DNA of 64,000 nucleotides from Ceratopteris richardii (Eukaryota; Streptophyta; Polypodiopsida; Polypodiales; Pteridaceae), in assembly GCA_020310875.1 (NCBI GenBank), contig CM035438.1:101907063-101971062 (forward strand), read 5' to 3'. The position numbers and the translations under genes are program-made. Positions 1 through 9,673 of this stretch are shown one piece after another. Numbering within the stretch: the stretch's first letter is position 1; each line of letters starts with the position of its first letter. Below the pieces are notes generated by a model. The model did no database searches, was not told the origin of the DNA, and saw only the letters and a list, made by a program, of their open reading frames with translations.

Positions 1-1320
1 ATGGATATGCATGTACCCGACCTCAACACACTCATGGGCCAACTCTTCACTCATGAAGCAAAGATTAGCAAAGGTGGTGAGTCCTCAAGAGGTAATCAAA
101 CTTCTGCCTTATATTCTGATAAAGCTAAGGTCAAGGACAAGTCAAAGAATAGGAAGAATGAAGATGAAGGTAGCTCTTTCCAAGCAAACTTTGCAGGTAG
201 AGGAAGAGCTAGAGGAAGAGGCAGAGGTGGAAAGCAAGGCAGGGGGAGATTCCAATCATCTCAACCTTGCAATATATGTGGCTTATCTAATCATACTACT
301 GAAGAATGTTTCAGGAACCCGAGGAACTCAAGAGGAAGAGGATTCAATAGAGGTGGCTATGGATCAAATAGAGGCACATACAATGGAGGCTACAACAACA
401 ACTACTACAACAACAATTACAACAACAACAACAACAACAACAACTATCAAAGTGGCCATAGGGGAAGAAGAGACTACAATCACTATGCAAAGGACCAAAT
501 TCAAGAAGATTCATTATTGATTATGAATCTATCAGTGAAGAAGGGTAAGGATGATGATCACATATTTTACATTGATTCGGGATGCTCAAACCATGTAGCA
601 AGAAATGTGGCTTTACTTTCTGATTTGGAAGATCCTCATAACAAGCATGAAGTGCAGATAGGAGATGACACAAAGCACTCAGTGGAGAAGATAGGTAATG
701 TGAAGAGATCAGATGGGAATATGAACCTCTTAAGCAAAGTCTTGTATGTCCCTACAATTACCAAAAATTTAATAAGTGTTGGACAGATTGTTGAAAAAGG
801 ATTGGAGGTTAGATTCAACTGATTTGGAGCATATGTTGAAGACCCAAGGCAAGGCTTTCGAAGGATTGCCAAAGGAGAAAAGACAGGAAGGCTTTTCACT
901 TTTGAAGTGGAAGATACAAAGAACATAGCTTTGTTTAGCTATGGATCTCAAACTCTAACAGAGTTGGAGATATGGCACAAAAGGCTTGCTCACATTGGTG
1001 AGAGGACACTCAAACAAATTTGCAGGGACCAAAGTGTACTTGGTTTGCCTAATATCACAAGGCAACACATGATTTATAAGTGTGAAGCTTTTCAACTCGG
1101 CAAGGCTCATAGACAACCTTTCAATAAGAAAGGATATATGTATCAAAATCCTTTGGATCTAGTGCACACGGATGTGTGGGGTCCAAGTAAGGAGTCATCT
1201 ATATCAGGCTCAAGATATTATGTGTCCTTCATAGATGATTGTAGCAGGTGGACCATTTTGTTTTTCATGAAGCACAAGGATGAAGTGTTTAAGTGTTTAA
1301 TTGCTTTAAGAAGTATATTG
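1..1320 (+). pseudogene. gag-pol (5' part): Copia-1 gag, protease and integrase N-terminal part (broken)
   Basis: Gag packages element RNA, the aspartic protease matures the polyprotein, and the integrase zinc region precedes the catalytic core. Residues 90-103 form a zinc knuckle with CX2CX4HX4C spacing (CNIC...H...C), preceded by an Arg/Gly-rich stretch and followed by an Asn-rich stretch. The protease motif DSG lies at 574-582. A TGA at 820-822 interrupts the frame and the same frame then continues to 1353; CGA to TGA is the simplest origin. The integrase part shows W-H-x-R-L-x-H and the first catalytic Asp in HTDVWG near 1170. A small duplication near 1285-1310 shifts the frame. The first codon of the window is a Met, but real initiation probably lies upstream because the gag N-terminus is missing. 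Confidence 0.9.
391..452 (+). repeat. AAC-rich trinucleotide tract encoding Asn-rich gag segment
   Basis: AAC and TAC triplets are repeated in phase with gag and encode an Asn/Tyr-rich linker between the zinc knuckle and the protease. The homologous segment of Copia-A (about 13010-13080, minus) has far fewer Asn codons, so the tract has changed length within the family. Confidence 0.85.
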
Positions 1321-2903
1321 CTCTTGTTGAAAACCAAACATGTAGGACTTTGAAAAGACTCAGATTAGATGGTGGAGAAGAATACTTCTCTTATGAATTT
1401 GATGCCTTCTTGCATGAAAGAGGCATTAAAAGGGAAGTCACTACAAGGTATACACCGGAACTCAATGGTGTAGCAGAGAGGAGGAACACAGCTATTGTCG
1501 AAGCTTCAAGGTCCATGCTCAACGAAAAGGGATTGCCAAACTACCTATGGGCAGAGGCTGTGTCTACAGCCACATATCTCATAAATAGACTTCCATCTAA
1601 GTCACTAGATGGAACCACTCCATATGAAGTGTGGAATGGAAGAAGACCTAGTCTAGAGCATTGTAAAATCTTTGGATGTGTAGCCTATGCTCACATTCCT
1701 TCTCAAGTAAGAGGGAAATTGGATCCCAAGGCAGAGAAGTGTGTATTCATTGGTTATGATCAAAACCAAAAAGGATATAGATTGTACAATCCAACCAATA
1801 AAGGATTCTCTGTGAGTAGAGATGTAATTTTTTATGAAAACAAATCATGGTTTGATGATGACAGGAAAGTGAAGTTTCCTTATGACTTGGATGAAGACTT
1901 TCCATCACTTCAACCAAAGGAGCCAAAGCAGATTGAAGAAAGTGATTTCGAGATTGACCTAGAAGACTTGGAAAGACTAAAGCTATGGAAGAACAAAGGT
2001 AAAGCAAAGATGCAAGATGCTACATATGGACCCAAGAGCTCACATCAACCACTTAGAAGGTCTTCAAGGGAGAAGAAGAAACCAGAGAGGTTTGGTTATG
2101 ATACCTCTTTGGTCACCAAGCACTCAATCTACATTGCAAAGGATTCAACCAATGAAGAACCAACCACATTTGAAGAAGCACAAAGCAAGAAAGCTTGGAG
2201 AGATGCAATGGATGAAGAAATGGAAGCCTTGAAGGAGAATGACACTTGGGAGCTTGTAGCTAACAAGCCATCTATGAAGGTAATTGGATCTCGATGGATA
2301 TACAAAATCAAGAGGAATCCAGATGGAAGTATAAATAGACACAAAGCAAGGTTAGTTGCTAAATGGTTTGCTCAAACCCATGGTATTGATTATGAGGAGA
2401 CTTTCTCTCCTGTTGCAAAAATGCCTACAATTAGGGTTCTCATTAGTCTTGCTGCATCTAGAAATTGGAATCTCTATCAACTTGATGTAAAGAATGCTTT
2501 CTTGAATGGATGGATTTCTGAGGAAGTGTATATGGCACAACCTCCTGGATATGAGGATGCACATCATCCTAACTATGTATGCAAACTAAAGAAAGCTTTG
2601 TATGGATTGAAGCAAGCTCCAAGAGCTTGGAATTTTAGATTGGTGACTTATTTGCAGGACCAAGGATTCAAAGCTAGCAAGGCGGATACCTCTTTGTTCA
2701 TAAAGAGGAATGGATCTGAAGTGATCTATTTATGTGTGTATGTTGATGATATTATTATCACAGGCAATGACCTTGAAGGAATCAAACAAGTAAAGACTCA
2801 AATGAAGGAGGAGTTCAAAATAAGTGACCTCGGACCACTCACTTATTTTCTTGGATTGGAGTTAATTTACACTATACATCACACAAAGGAAGTATGTCCA
2901 TGA
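1293..2903 (+). pseudogene. pol (middle): Copia-1 integrase core to reverse transcriptase (frameshifted)
   Basis: Integrase inserts the cDNA and reverse transcriptase copies the RNA. The frame holds the second integrase Asp (RLDGGEEYF), the Glu in NGVAERRN, and the GKLDPKAEKCVFIGY region. After a Lys/Glu-rich linker comes RT, starting near TFEEAQSKKAW and including KARLVAKWFAQ, LDVKNAFLNG, KKALYGLKQAPRAW and the catalytic box VYVDD near 2737. It is shifted relative to the upstream part at about 1293 and ends with a frameshift near 2870-2905, where a few codons are also missing. All catalytic residues I looked for remain, so the breaks are frame breaks rather than domain losses. Confidence 0.9.
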
Positions 2904-2904
2904 C

Positions 2905-3666
2905 ATGCTCATCAAGTTCAAGATGGAAAATACCAAGTGTGCAGGCACACCTATGGAGCAAAATCATAAGCTTAGTGCTTATGAAGGAGAGCCAATTGAA
3001 GACATCACAAGCTATCAAAGCTTGGTTGGAAGTTTGAATTATGCAACTCTCACAAGGGTGGATATATGCTATAGTGTTAGCATATTGAGTCAGTTTATGC
3101 ATAAGCTGAGAAACCCACATATGGAAGCGGCCAAGTACCTAAAGGGGACCATGAATGAAGGTTTTTTCTATTCATATACTTCAGATATTGAGCTAAAGGT
3201 CTACTCATATGCAGATTGGGCCGGATCTAGAGATGATAGAAGAAGCACATCCGGGTATATATCGTTTGCAGGTTCAAAAATCATTTCTTGGTCATCGAAG
3301 AAGCAACCAACCATGGCATTATCTTCTACCGAAGCGGAATATAGAGGTTTGGCTAATGCAACTCAAGAAATCATGTGGTTAAAGTCTTTGTACACAGATC
3401 TTGGACTTCATTCTTCAACACCTCACATTTTTTGTGACAACACAAGCTCACTACTTCTAGAAGCTAATCCATTATACCATGCTAGAACCAAGCATATTGA
3501 AGTCCACTACCATTATGTAAGGGAGAAGGTAATGAGCAAGGATATTCAACTATCCTATGTCTCTATAGATATGCAATGTGCAGACATGTTGACTAAAGCT
3601 CTTGATGGTACAAAGTTAAGTAGATTCAAGTTGATGATTGGCTTGCAAGAAATCAAGGACAATTGA
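2905..3666 (+). pseudogene. pol (3' part): Copia-1 RT thumb and RNase H
   Basis: The RT C-terminus (GTPMEQNHKLS, YQSLVGSLNYATLTRVDICY) is followed by copia RNase H. The RNase H shows the acidic residues in YADWAGSRDD, LSSTEAEYRG and FCDNTSS, and the closing ARTKHIEVHYHYVREKV block. RNase H removes the RNA strand of the hybrid and generates the polypurine primer. The frame returns to that of gag, which confirms two compensating shifts upstream. It ends 30 bases before the polypurine tract, as expected for copia. Confidence 0.92.
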
Positions 3667-3696
3667 AGACTTATTTGGAGGCCAAGCATGTTAGGC

Positions 3697-3708
3697 TTGA
3701 GGGGGAGC
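3697..3708 (+). promoter_or_regulatory. Polypurine tract of Copia-1
   Basis: TTGAGGGGGAGC lies directly before the LTR start TGTTGG. The identical tract occurs in Copia-A on the minus strand (9628-9639). Confidence 0.88.
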
Positions 3709-4710
3709 TGTTGGTGCATTTTATCCAAGCCTACATGCTTGATATGCTTGATATTATGATCATTTGTAAGTCACATGTGTAGTCATGTGAACACCTCTTG
3801 TAAAAGAGTACATTTTATCTCTTGTAATTGAAAAAAGGAAAAAGGAAAAAGATGGCTTATCTCATCCATGATGTAAAAGAAAACTCGTGGCTCTAACTAC
3901 CTAAAACCACGAATTTTTGAGGAACAGCTATAAAAAGAGCAAGAAGGAAGAGGCGATTAGCAAGCCTTGTACGTGACCACTTCATGTCATTTTTGTAGAA
4001 ATTGAAGAGCTTACTCCATAGCTCTATCATTCTACTCCCATTGTGCAAATATTCATTGCCAATGTGGTTGTAATCATATGTGAATCTATACATTTATCAT
4101 CATCTACTTCTCTGTTTTGTTCTCTGCTATACTCACTCAGAGCAGTAACTTCAGAAGGTCATATCTCGAATTCTACTCAACATTTTTCAGTGTTTTAATG
4201 TGCGTTGGATAGCTCTTAGTGTCTAATTTTTGCATATAAATTTTCAAGTCATTTTATTTACAGTTTTGGAGATATCTGCATTTTACTACTCAGTGGTCTA
4301 TCTCTGCATAGCCCCGAGAATGGTGGGCATGTTCTAGAAATTGATGAATCTTCTTCTCAGTGCTCAGTCCATCATTTGAAGTGTTTTAACTTGGATTGTG
4401 AAGCTTTCTAAGTCTATTTGCTATGAACAAAAGGAATTTATCTAATTCTTACCAGGTTGAGAGCACTGTTCAGTTTTTTCAGTAGGTGTATGTCCAAAAA
4501 AGTAAGTTTTGGGAGCTAGTCATTTCGCAACTAGTCTGTCTTGACTTAAACTTTTGGGATACATGTTCCAAAGTACTTGGCTAATATTTTGGTGGATTTA
4601 GGAAGCTCAAAGGGTCTACTAATCAACTTTGAAGTCTCAGTTGGCTGGTGTGAAGCTGGTTGTAGCAGCACCTACTCATCTTTGGATTACATCCACCATC
4701 TCTCTTCACA
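3709..4710 (+). mobile_element. 3' LTR of Copia-1
   Basis: The LTR begins TGTTGGTGCA after the polypurine tract. It ends most plausibly at CTTCACA (4710), because the last 50 bases resemble the 3' end of the nested LTR at 11650-11698. A TATA box (TATAAAAA) lies at 3929-3936. The length of about 1002 bp fits its relatives (919 and 1051 bp in Copia-A). The end is inferred from homology, since the partner LTR is outside the window. Confidence 0.8.
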
Positions 4711-4871
4711 ATAGATAGATAGATAGATAGATAGATACATACATACATACATACATACATACATACATACATACATACATACATACATACATACATACAT
4801 ACATACATACATACATACATACATACATAGATCGATAGATAGATAGATAGATATGTAGATAGATAGGTAGG

Positions 4872-4960
<89 letters not shown>
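4711..4960. repeat. Compound tetranucleotide microsatellite (ATAG)n/(ATAC)n
   Basis: ATAG units are followed by about 24 ATAC units and then a long imperfect GATA block with ATGTAG and GTAG variants. It begins exactly where the Copia-1 LTR ends and stops inside a minus-strand RT fragment. The minus-strand reading frames it creates (Ser-Ile-Tyr-Leu and Val-Cys-Met-Tyr repeats) are artefacts of the repeat. Confidence 0.95.
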
Positions 4961-5530
4961 TCAAATGCATCTCCAACATCATGAAGACTTAACCATAAAC
5001 CTATTTCCATAGGAATGGCAATAGGTTTGCAATCTTCAAGGCCAAAATACTGCAATAACATGTCAATATATTTTGTTTGACATAGATCTTTTCTATCATC
5101 AACTTGCATAAATTGAATGCCCAAATAATGATGCAAATGCCCCAAATTTGACATCTCAGTACATGCTTAACATATAAGGTGCTCTGAGTTGGAGTGATCT
5201 CAAAACCATGTGCAATCAAGTAGGCATGTATCTTTTCATACCAAGCATGTGGTTCTTGCTTTAAACCATATAAAGCCTTTTTCAACATGTACAATTTGTT
5301 TTCATGCCTGTTCTAGACAAAACCATGGAGCAAAAATACATACACTTCTTCATGTAGTTCACCATTCAAAAATTTAGTTTTAATGTGCAACTGATGTCAT
5401 TCCAACCATGAGTTGGAAGTGCATAGATGCTATGAACAATGGTCATTTGGCATGTGGATGCAAAGGTCTCATCAAAACCAGAGACTCTCTCTTAAGCATA
5501 ACCTTTCCACATGGATAGCTAGTAAGCCTT
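4961..5530 (-). pseudogene. Reverse transcriptase fragment of a second copia family
   Basis: Read on the minus strand, this shows copia RT pieces in order: GFDETFA, K.NFxNGEL-like, MLKKALYGLKQ..AWYEKI, LGHLHHYLGIQF, QTKYIDMLL and CKPIAIPMEIGL. Several stops and shifts occur. The YVDD box is not readable. Its wording differs from Copia-1, so it is another family. The 3' side of RT, RNase H and LTR are absent; the fragment runs directly into the microsatellite. Confidence 0.82.
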
Positions 5531-5534
5531 GGCC

Positions 5535-5753
5535 ATTGTCAAGAATCTAGTGTCCCATGCTCAGACGAAGCACATCGAGATCTAGTCCATTTCATCTGAG
5601 AGAAGCTCATATCTGAGAAGATTACTCTAGAGTAGTGTACCTCTCAAGAGAACCTAGTGGACATGTTCAAGAAGTCTTTACCTTTAGTTCCACTCGAGCA
5701 CTTGGTGGATCTCTATAGCATTCAACCACTCCAAAATGGAGCTATAGAGGAGG
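5535..5753 (+). pseudogene. Copia RNase H C-terminal fragment
   Basis: Plus-strand reading gives HAQTKHIEI, then HFI.EKLISEKITLE and ENLVDMFKKSL, the conserved end of copia RNase H, with in-frame stops. It ends in a purine-rich run (AGAGGAGG) that directly precedes a TGTTGATG LTR-like start. It lies back to back with the minus-strand RT fragment, so a rearrangement or an independent insertion joined them. Confidence 0.78.
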
Positions 5754-6292
5754 TGTTGATGACATGATTTCTCCTACCTCATTTCCATTTGTATCTGCAT
5801 GAGTGCATCTCCATTTTGTATCTAGGGGACACTCCTTTTTTCATTTCATTTACATTTTATATTTTATGTCATTGTATTTGGGTACCTTGTCATTTGCTTC
5901 TACCAGTGTATTCATTCTCCTTCAAGGAAAATTATCCCACATATGATGTACTTTGGAGAGACCCATCCAACTCTATATAAGGAGGGCATCTGCCCCACTT
6001 TATACTTGCTTAGAAGCTTGAAGAGCCTACTCCATGCCCTTGAAATCTCATTTCTAATCCATGCGAGTTTACCCATTTCTTGTTCCTCTCGCTTTGAGTC
6101 TCACACTCTCTTTCATTTTCTAAGTACACTCTTCTTTTCATTTTGCTTCCGTGCATGTACTCTCTAAAAAAATATCCTCCAATGATCCAATTTTGGTCTT
6201 TTTCCATTTCAAGCCTGAGAGGGTTTCATTCCTTCCAAGGATTTTAAGGTAATATGTTGATAAGATAAGTGACAATGGTCACTCTGCTCACA
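5754..6292 (+). mobile_element. Probable 3' LTR of the fragment at 5535
   Basis: It starts TGTTGATGACATG after a short polypurine run. It contains a good TATA box (TATATAA, 5974-5980) followed by the CT-rich, exon-like sequence typical of LTR R/U5 regions. The end is placed at CTCACA (6292) because copia integrase sequence on the other strand starts right after it. No partner LTR exists in the window, so the limits are approximate. Confidence 0.55.
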
Positions 6293-6760
6293 GGTAATTG
6301 GATAAATTCTTCTCATTAAGCATTGAATTGGATGCTTCCACAATGGTTCTATTCTTTCTTTTTGCTACACCATTTTGCTCAAGTGTATATCTTGTTGTAA
6401 TCTCTCTTTTAATTCCTCTCTACTATAAGAAAGAGTCAAAATTGTGGAAGAAGTATTCTCGTCCTTTATCAAACCTTAGCCTTTTCATTGTTCTATTGGT
6501 TTGATTTTCTATAAGTAAATAGGTTACATAACATAAGACCTTTCCAAAGCATCTTTTGCACACCATGTAGTAAATCTCTCTCATTCTTCTTGAGTTGGTT
6601 GACCTTTAGTCATTAGCATAGGCATCAGCTCATCTCCAAAGATGTATCCATAGATATTTCTTCCTTGCATATATGCCTCCATAGAGACCATGCTAAGTAA
6701 TTACTTTGATTCAATTTATTAATTGGAGAAGAAAGAACATCACCCATAATGTATACCACT
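6293..6760 (-). pseudogene. Copia gag N-terminus joined to an integrase fragment (Copia-1 family)
   Basis: On the minus strand, 6760 to about 6600 matches the gag start region also seen in Copia-A (39219-39367). After a short stretch it passes into integrase sequence readable as ENQTNRTMKRLRF, RGIKREITTRYT, NGVAKRKN and SMLNEKNLSNYL. The matching region of Copia-1 lies at 1320-1540. The rest of gag and the protease have been deleted. Stops are present. Confidence 0.75.
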
Positions 6761-8703
6761 ATGAGGAGGTGATGGAAAAGTACAAAGATGAGATGCTCTT
6801 TGCAAAAACTTCTCTAGACCAACCTATTTCTTACTTGGGCACACTATTAGATTCTCTAAGCTTGAAAATGATACATAATATGGCCATGGTACTTTGGTGC
6901 ATTGATCTGAAATGTTTTAATCAAGAGAGATACTTCTAGATTTTGAGCATCAAGAGAAACCTTCTAATTGTGGAATAAGTCACCCAAAAAAATGACCAAT
7001 GCTCCTAGCCTACTATGAATTGAGAAAATATATTTTGCAAAAATTCTATTAGGAAGATAAGAGATATTCCAAATTTCATGAATTTAGACTGATTAGAGAG
7101 TGAGAAATGTACATAATAGCTCATAGGTGGGATCTTGATATTTTAGGAAGCAGATAGTTCATATACACAGTCATAGAGATTGATACATATCTCTGCACAA
7201 AAAGATCCAATGATCAAAATATTTCATAAACAAGCTCAAAAGGGTCTTAGCTATATGATTCAAGAATTGGATCAGGCAATGAAACCATAGGTTCACTTCA
7301 ATGACTATGTGAAGTTGGCATACTTGAATAGTACACAGACAACAATGGACTCCAAGATGATGATGAATCTTAAAGTATATGTATTGAAATCTAAACTACA
7401 ATTATTGGAGGTGTTGGAAAACTCCAATGGTTATGAGATAAGTACAATGGCTACTCAATATGTTAGTGAGATCTATGTCATATATCAACAATTTTACATT
7501 GAAGTATACATAAGCCTTTTCCCATGATTCTAGTTGGTAGCTATTGATAGATATACCAAAGATTCCAATCAACTTTTGAGGTACCTATTTGAATTTGAAT
7601 TCAAATATGACTCATGGCTTTTGCCTCCTTTTAGACTTACTTTAAGTCTCGAATTTAGGTCCTTAGAACCTTTCACAACAGATGAAATCATTTGGAAGTT
7701 CTCCTAAGGTATGAAATAAGGATAAATGAACATACATTTGCTTCTCAAAGACCATAGTAGTACATGGTTATCATCAAGCACTTAGTCTTGTAATATGTAC
7801 CGACACTTTGCATGTGTAAACTTTTATGACTCTTGGAGACTTCATTTTTCAAACCCTATGGTTCTAACTCCTTGTGTGGTTGTCCTTTCACCTTTTCTCA
7901 CTCTTTCCTACTCCTCAGAGAGAAAAATACATAAGAAAATGCACTTTACCTCCTCTTCTTGCATCTGCTAACTGCCTTACACACCTCCTTTTTAGCTTTT
8001 GAGTTTCCACACCTCATAAATACTACAATCCCCACAAGGGTAGAGATGAAGATAATGAAGAAAAACAAGTGAAGAAGAAGTGTTAAATGATGAGGAAGAG
8101 AATATATTTTTGAGTTTTAATGGAAAGCTTCAAAGCCTTGATCCTAAAACTAACTAAGTTCGTGTTTCTATCTCTCTAACTATCTAAGTAATTAACTAAC
8201 GATGAAAGTATGGTGTTGATGCACCCAAATCATGACTAGAAAACATAAAAAAAGCACATACCTTATGCAAAAATTTGCCATCATTATAAAAATTGGTATG
8301 GAAATACTATTAATTCCCTTAAAGCTTGAGTACTAAACTTTTATAATGTGTATCCAATTTATGAGAAGATTAGGGTTTTATGCCAAAAATAGGCAGAAAT
8401 TTGGGCCAAAAATGGGGAAAAACTTATTTTGATTAGTGTTTGGAGTTGGGAAAAATTAGTAAATCCCTTTCCTTTGACCATAGTTTTTATCCTTGTACTT
8501 TCCTTTGACCATAGTTTTTATCCTTTGTTTGAGATTTGACCACTTTGTATTTGAATTTTTGAATACTTTCAAGAGCTTCCTCCAACACATGGATGGAAAT
8601 TATCTTGCATATGTTTCTTCATCAAAATATTATGAATGGGAAACCATCGAATCATTGATAGGGATTTTTAATGCGATGCATGCTGATATAAGGAGCTTGG
8701 CTA
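6761..8703. other. No recognisable gene; scattered short coding-like stretches
   Basis: A/T-rich sequence. The best coding-like stretches on the plus strand are 6766-6939 and about 7200-7527 (one stop, then a 72-codon open run), plus 8493-8708. None matches a family I recognise. 8708 is the left edge of the Copia-A insertion site, so the last stretch once continued at 40437, where it meets a stop almost at once. Confidence 0.5.
8466..8527. repeat. 31-bp direct tandem duplication
   Basis: The unit beginning CTTTCCTTTGACCATAG occurs twice with a period of 31 bases and very few differences. Confidence 0.85.
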
Positions 8704-8708
8704 GGCAT
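8704..8708. repeat. Left target-site duplication of Copia-A (GGCAT)
   Basis: GGCAT directly precedes the LTR start TGTGAG and recurs at 40432-40436 directly after the distal LTR, 31.7 kb away. Confidence 0.9.
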
Positions 8709-9627
8709 TGTGAGAAGATGGTTGGATACACTCCAAATATGAGGTGGTGTTGCAATAATATTGCTCTACACTTGCCAATGTGACTTTAAACTACCTTAAT
8801 AGATACCTTTAGCTTCCCAAATATGCATTTAAACCCACTATGTACCTTGGAACATCATTGCCAAATGATTGTGCCAAGACAATAACTTTCAAATAAAAGA
8901 GCTCTAGAAAAGTTGCTATTTTTAGACTTGAACCTCTCAAAAAAATGTTTAATTCTCACTCTCTCATAACAATTGATAGAAATTTTAGACACATCTAATT
9001 GATGAACTTAGATAACTATTCCATGTTGTTTCAATAATTTAAAGTGAGTATACACTGAGAAATGAGTTTAAGAAGTCAGGAGTGTAATCCCAACTTTTTA
9101 GGAGGATGAGAGTATGCAGACACAAGTAGCTTGTATGAATTATATCTCAAGTTCTAATTATCCAAATGCAAAGAAAATTGATGTGTAGCAACTAGACTGA
9201 TCATGCTACCTATCCCAATTTAAAGAAATTCAAATGGTTAAGTATACATAGAGAACTTGATTAAGCAACATCAATGAAATGGTGAGATAGCAGCAGAGAG
9301 CACTAGGCAGAGATTAACTTGAACTAATGACTCAAATTGTATATGCTAATGAATGTATGATACAAAGGAGATGACGTGGACTTACTCATACAGATGTGAG
9401 CTTAGTGTATGCTCAACCATGAGGCTCAATGTCTCTCTCTTCTCTGTCATATCCCATGACTAAAATTCACTTATATTTATACTCATAAGTGAGTTTGAAA
9501 TTCCAATTAGATAAAGTCTATGAATTCTACAGGATGTGTTCATATGTACTTCATAAGTGATCAAAATGAATATGTGAGAAGTCCTTGTTCTTTGGTCAAG
9601 CATCTAGGCTTGCCAAATGTACCAACA
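8709..9627 (-). mobile_element. 3' LTR of Copia-A
   Basis: 919 bp with ends TGTTGG...CTCACA on the minus strand. Compared with the 5' LTR it lacks about 130 bp (the counterpart of about 40185-40315) and carries many substitutions, which indicates age. Confidence 0.9.
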
Positions 9628-9639
9628 GCTCCCCCTCAA
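9628..9639 (-). promoter_or_regulatory. Polypurine tract of Copia-A
   Basis: Reading TTGAGGGGGAGC on the minus strand, directly upstream of the 3' LTR. It is identical to the Copia-1 tract. Confidence 0.88.
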
Positions 9640-9673
9640 GCCTAAGATGCTTGAGTCTATCCTTTAGTATCTC

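Larger units (their letters stand above)
1..4710 (+). mobile_element. Copia-1: Ty1/copia LTR retrotransposon, 5' part outside window
   Basis: The domains run in copia order gag, protease, integrase, reverse transcriptase, RNase H, then a polypurine tract and a 3' LTR ending at 4710. The window opens inside gag, so the 5' LTR, PBS and target duplication cannot be checked. The coding part carries one in-frame TGA (820-822) and at least two frameshifts (about 1293 and 2870-2905), so this copy is dead. It is of the same family as Copia-A (8709-40431), judged by shared gag, integrase and RNase H wording and LTR ends. Confidence 0.95.

Noticed and set aside
4623-5154. Minus-strand frames of repeated Ser-Ile-Tyr-Leu and Val-Cys-Met-Tyr
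   Set aside because: They are translations of the tetranucleotide microsatellite joined to RT remains, not a protein gene.
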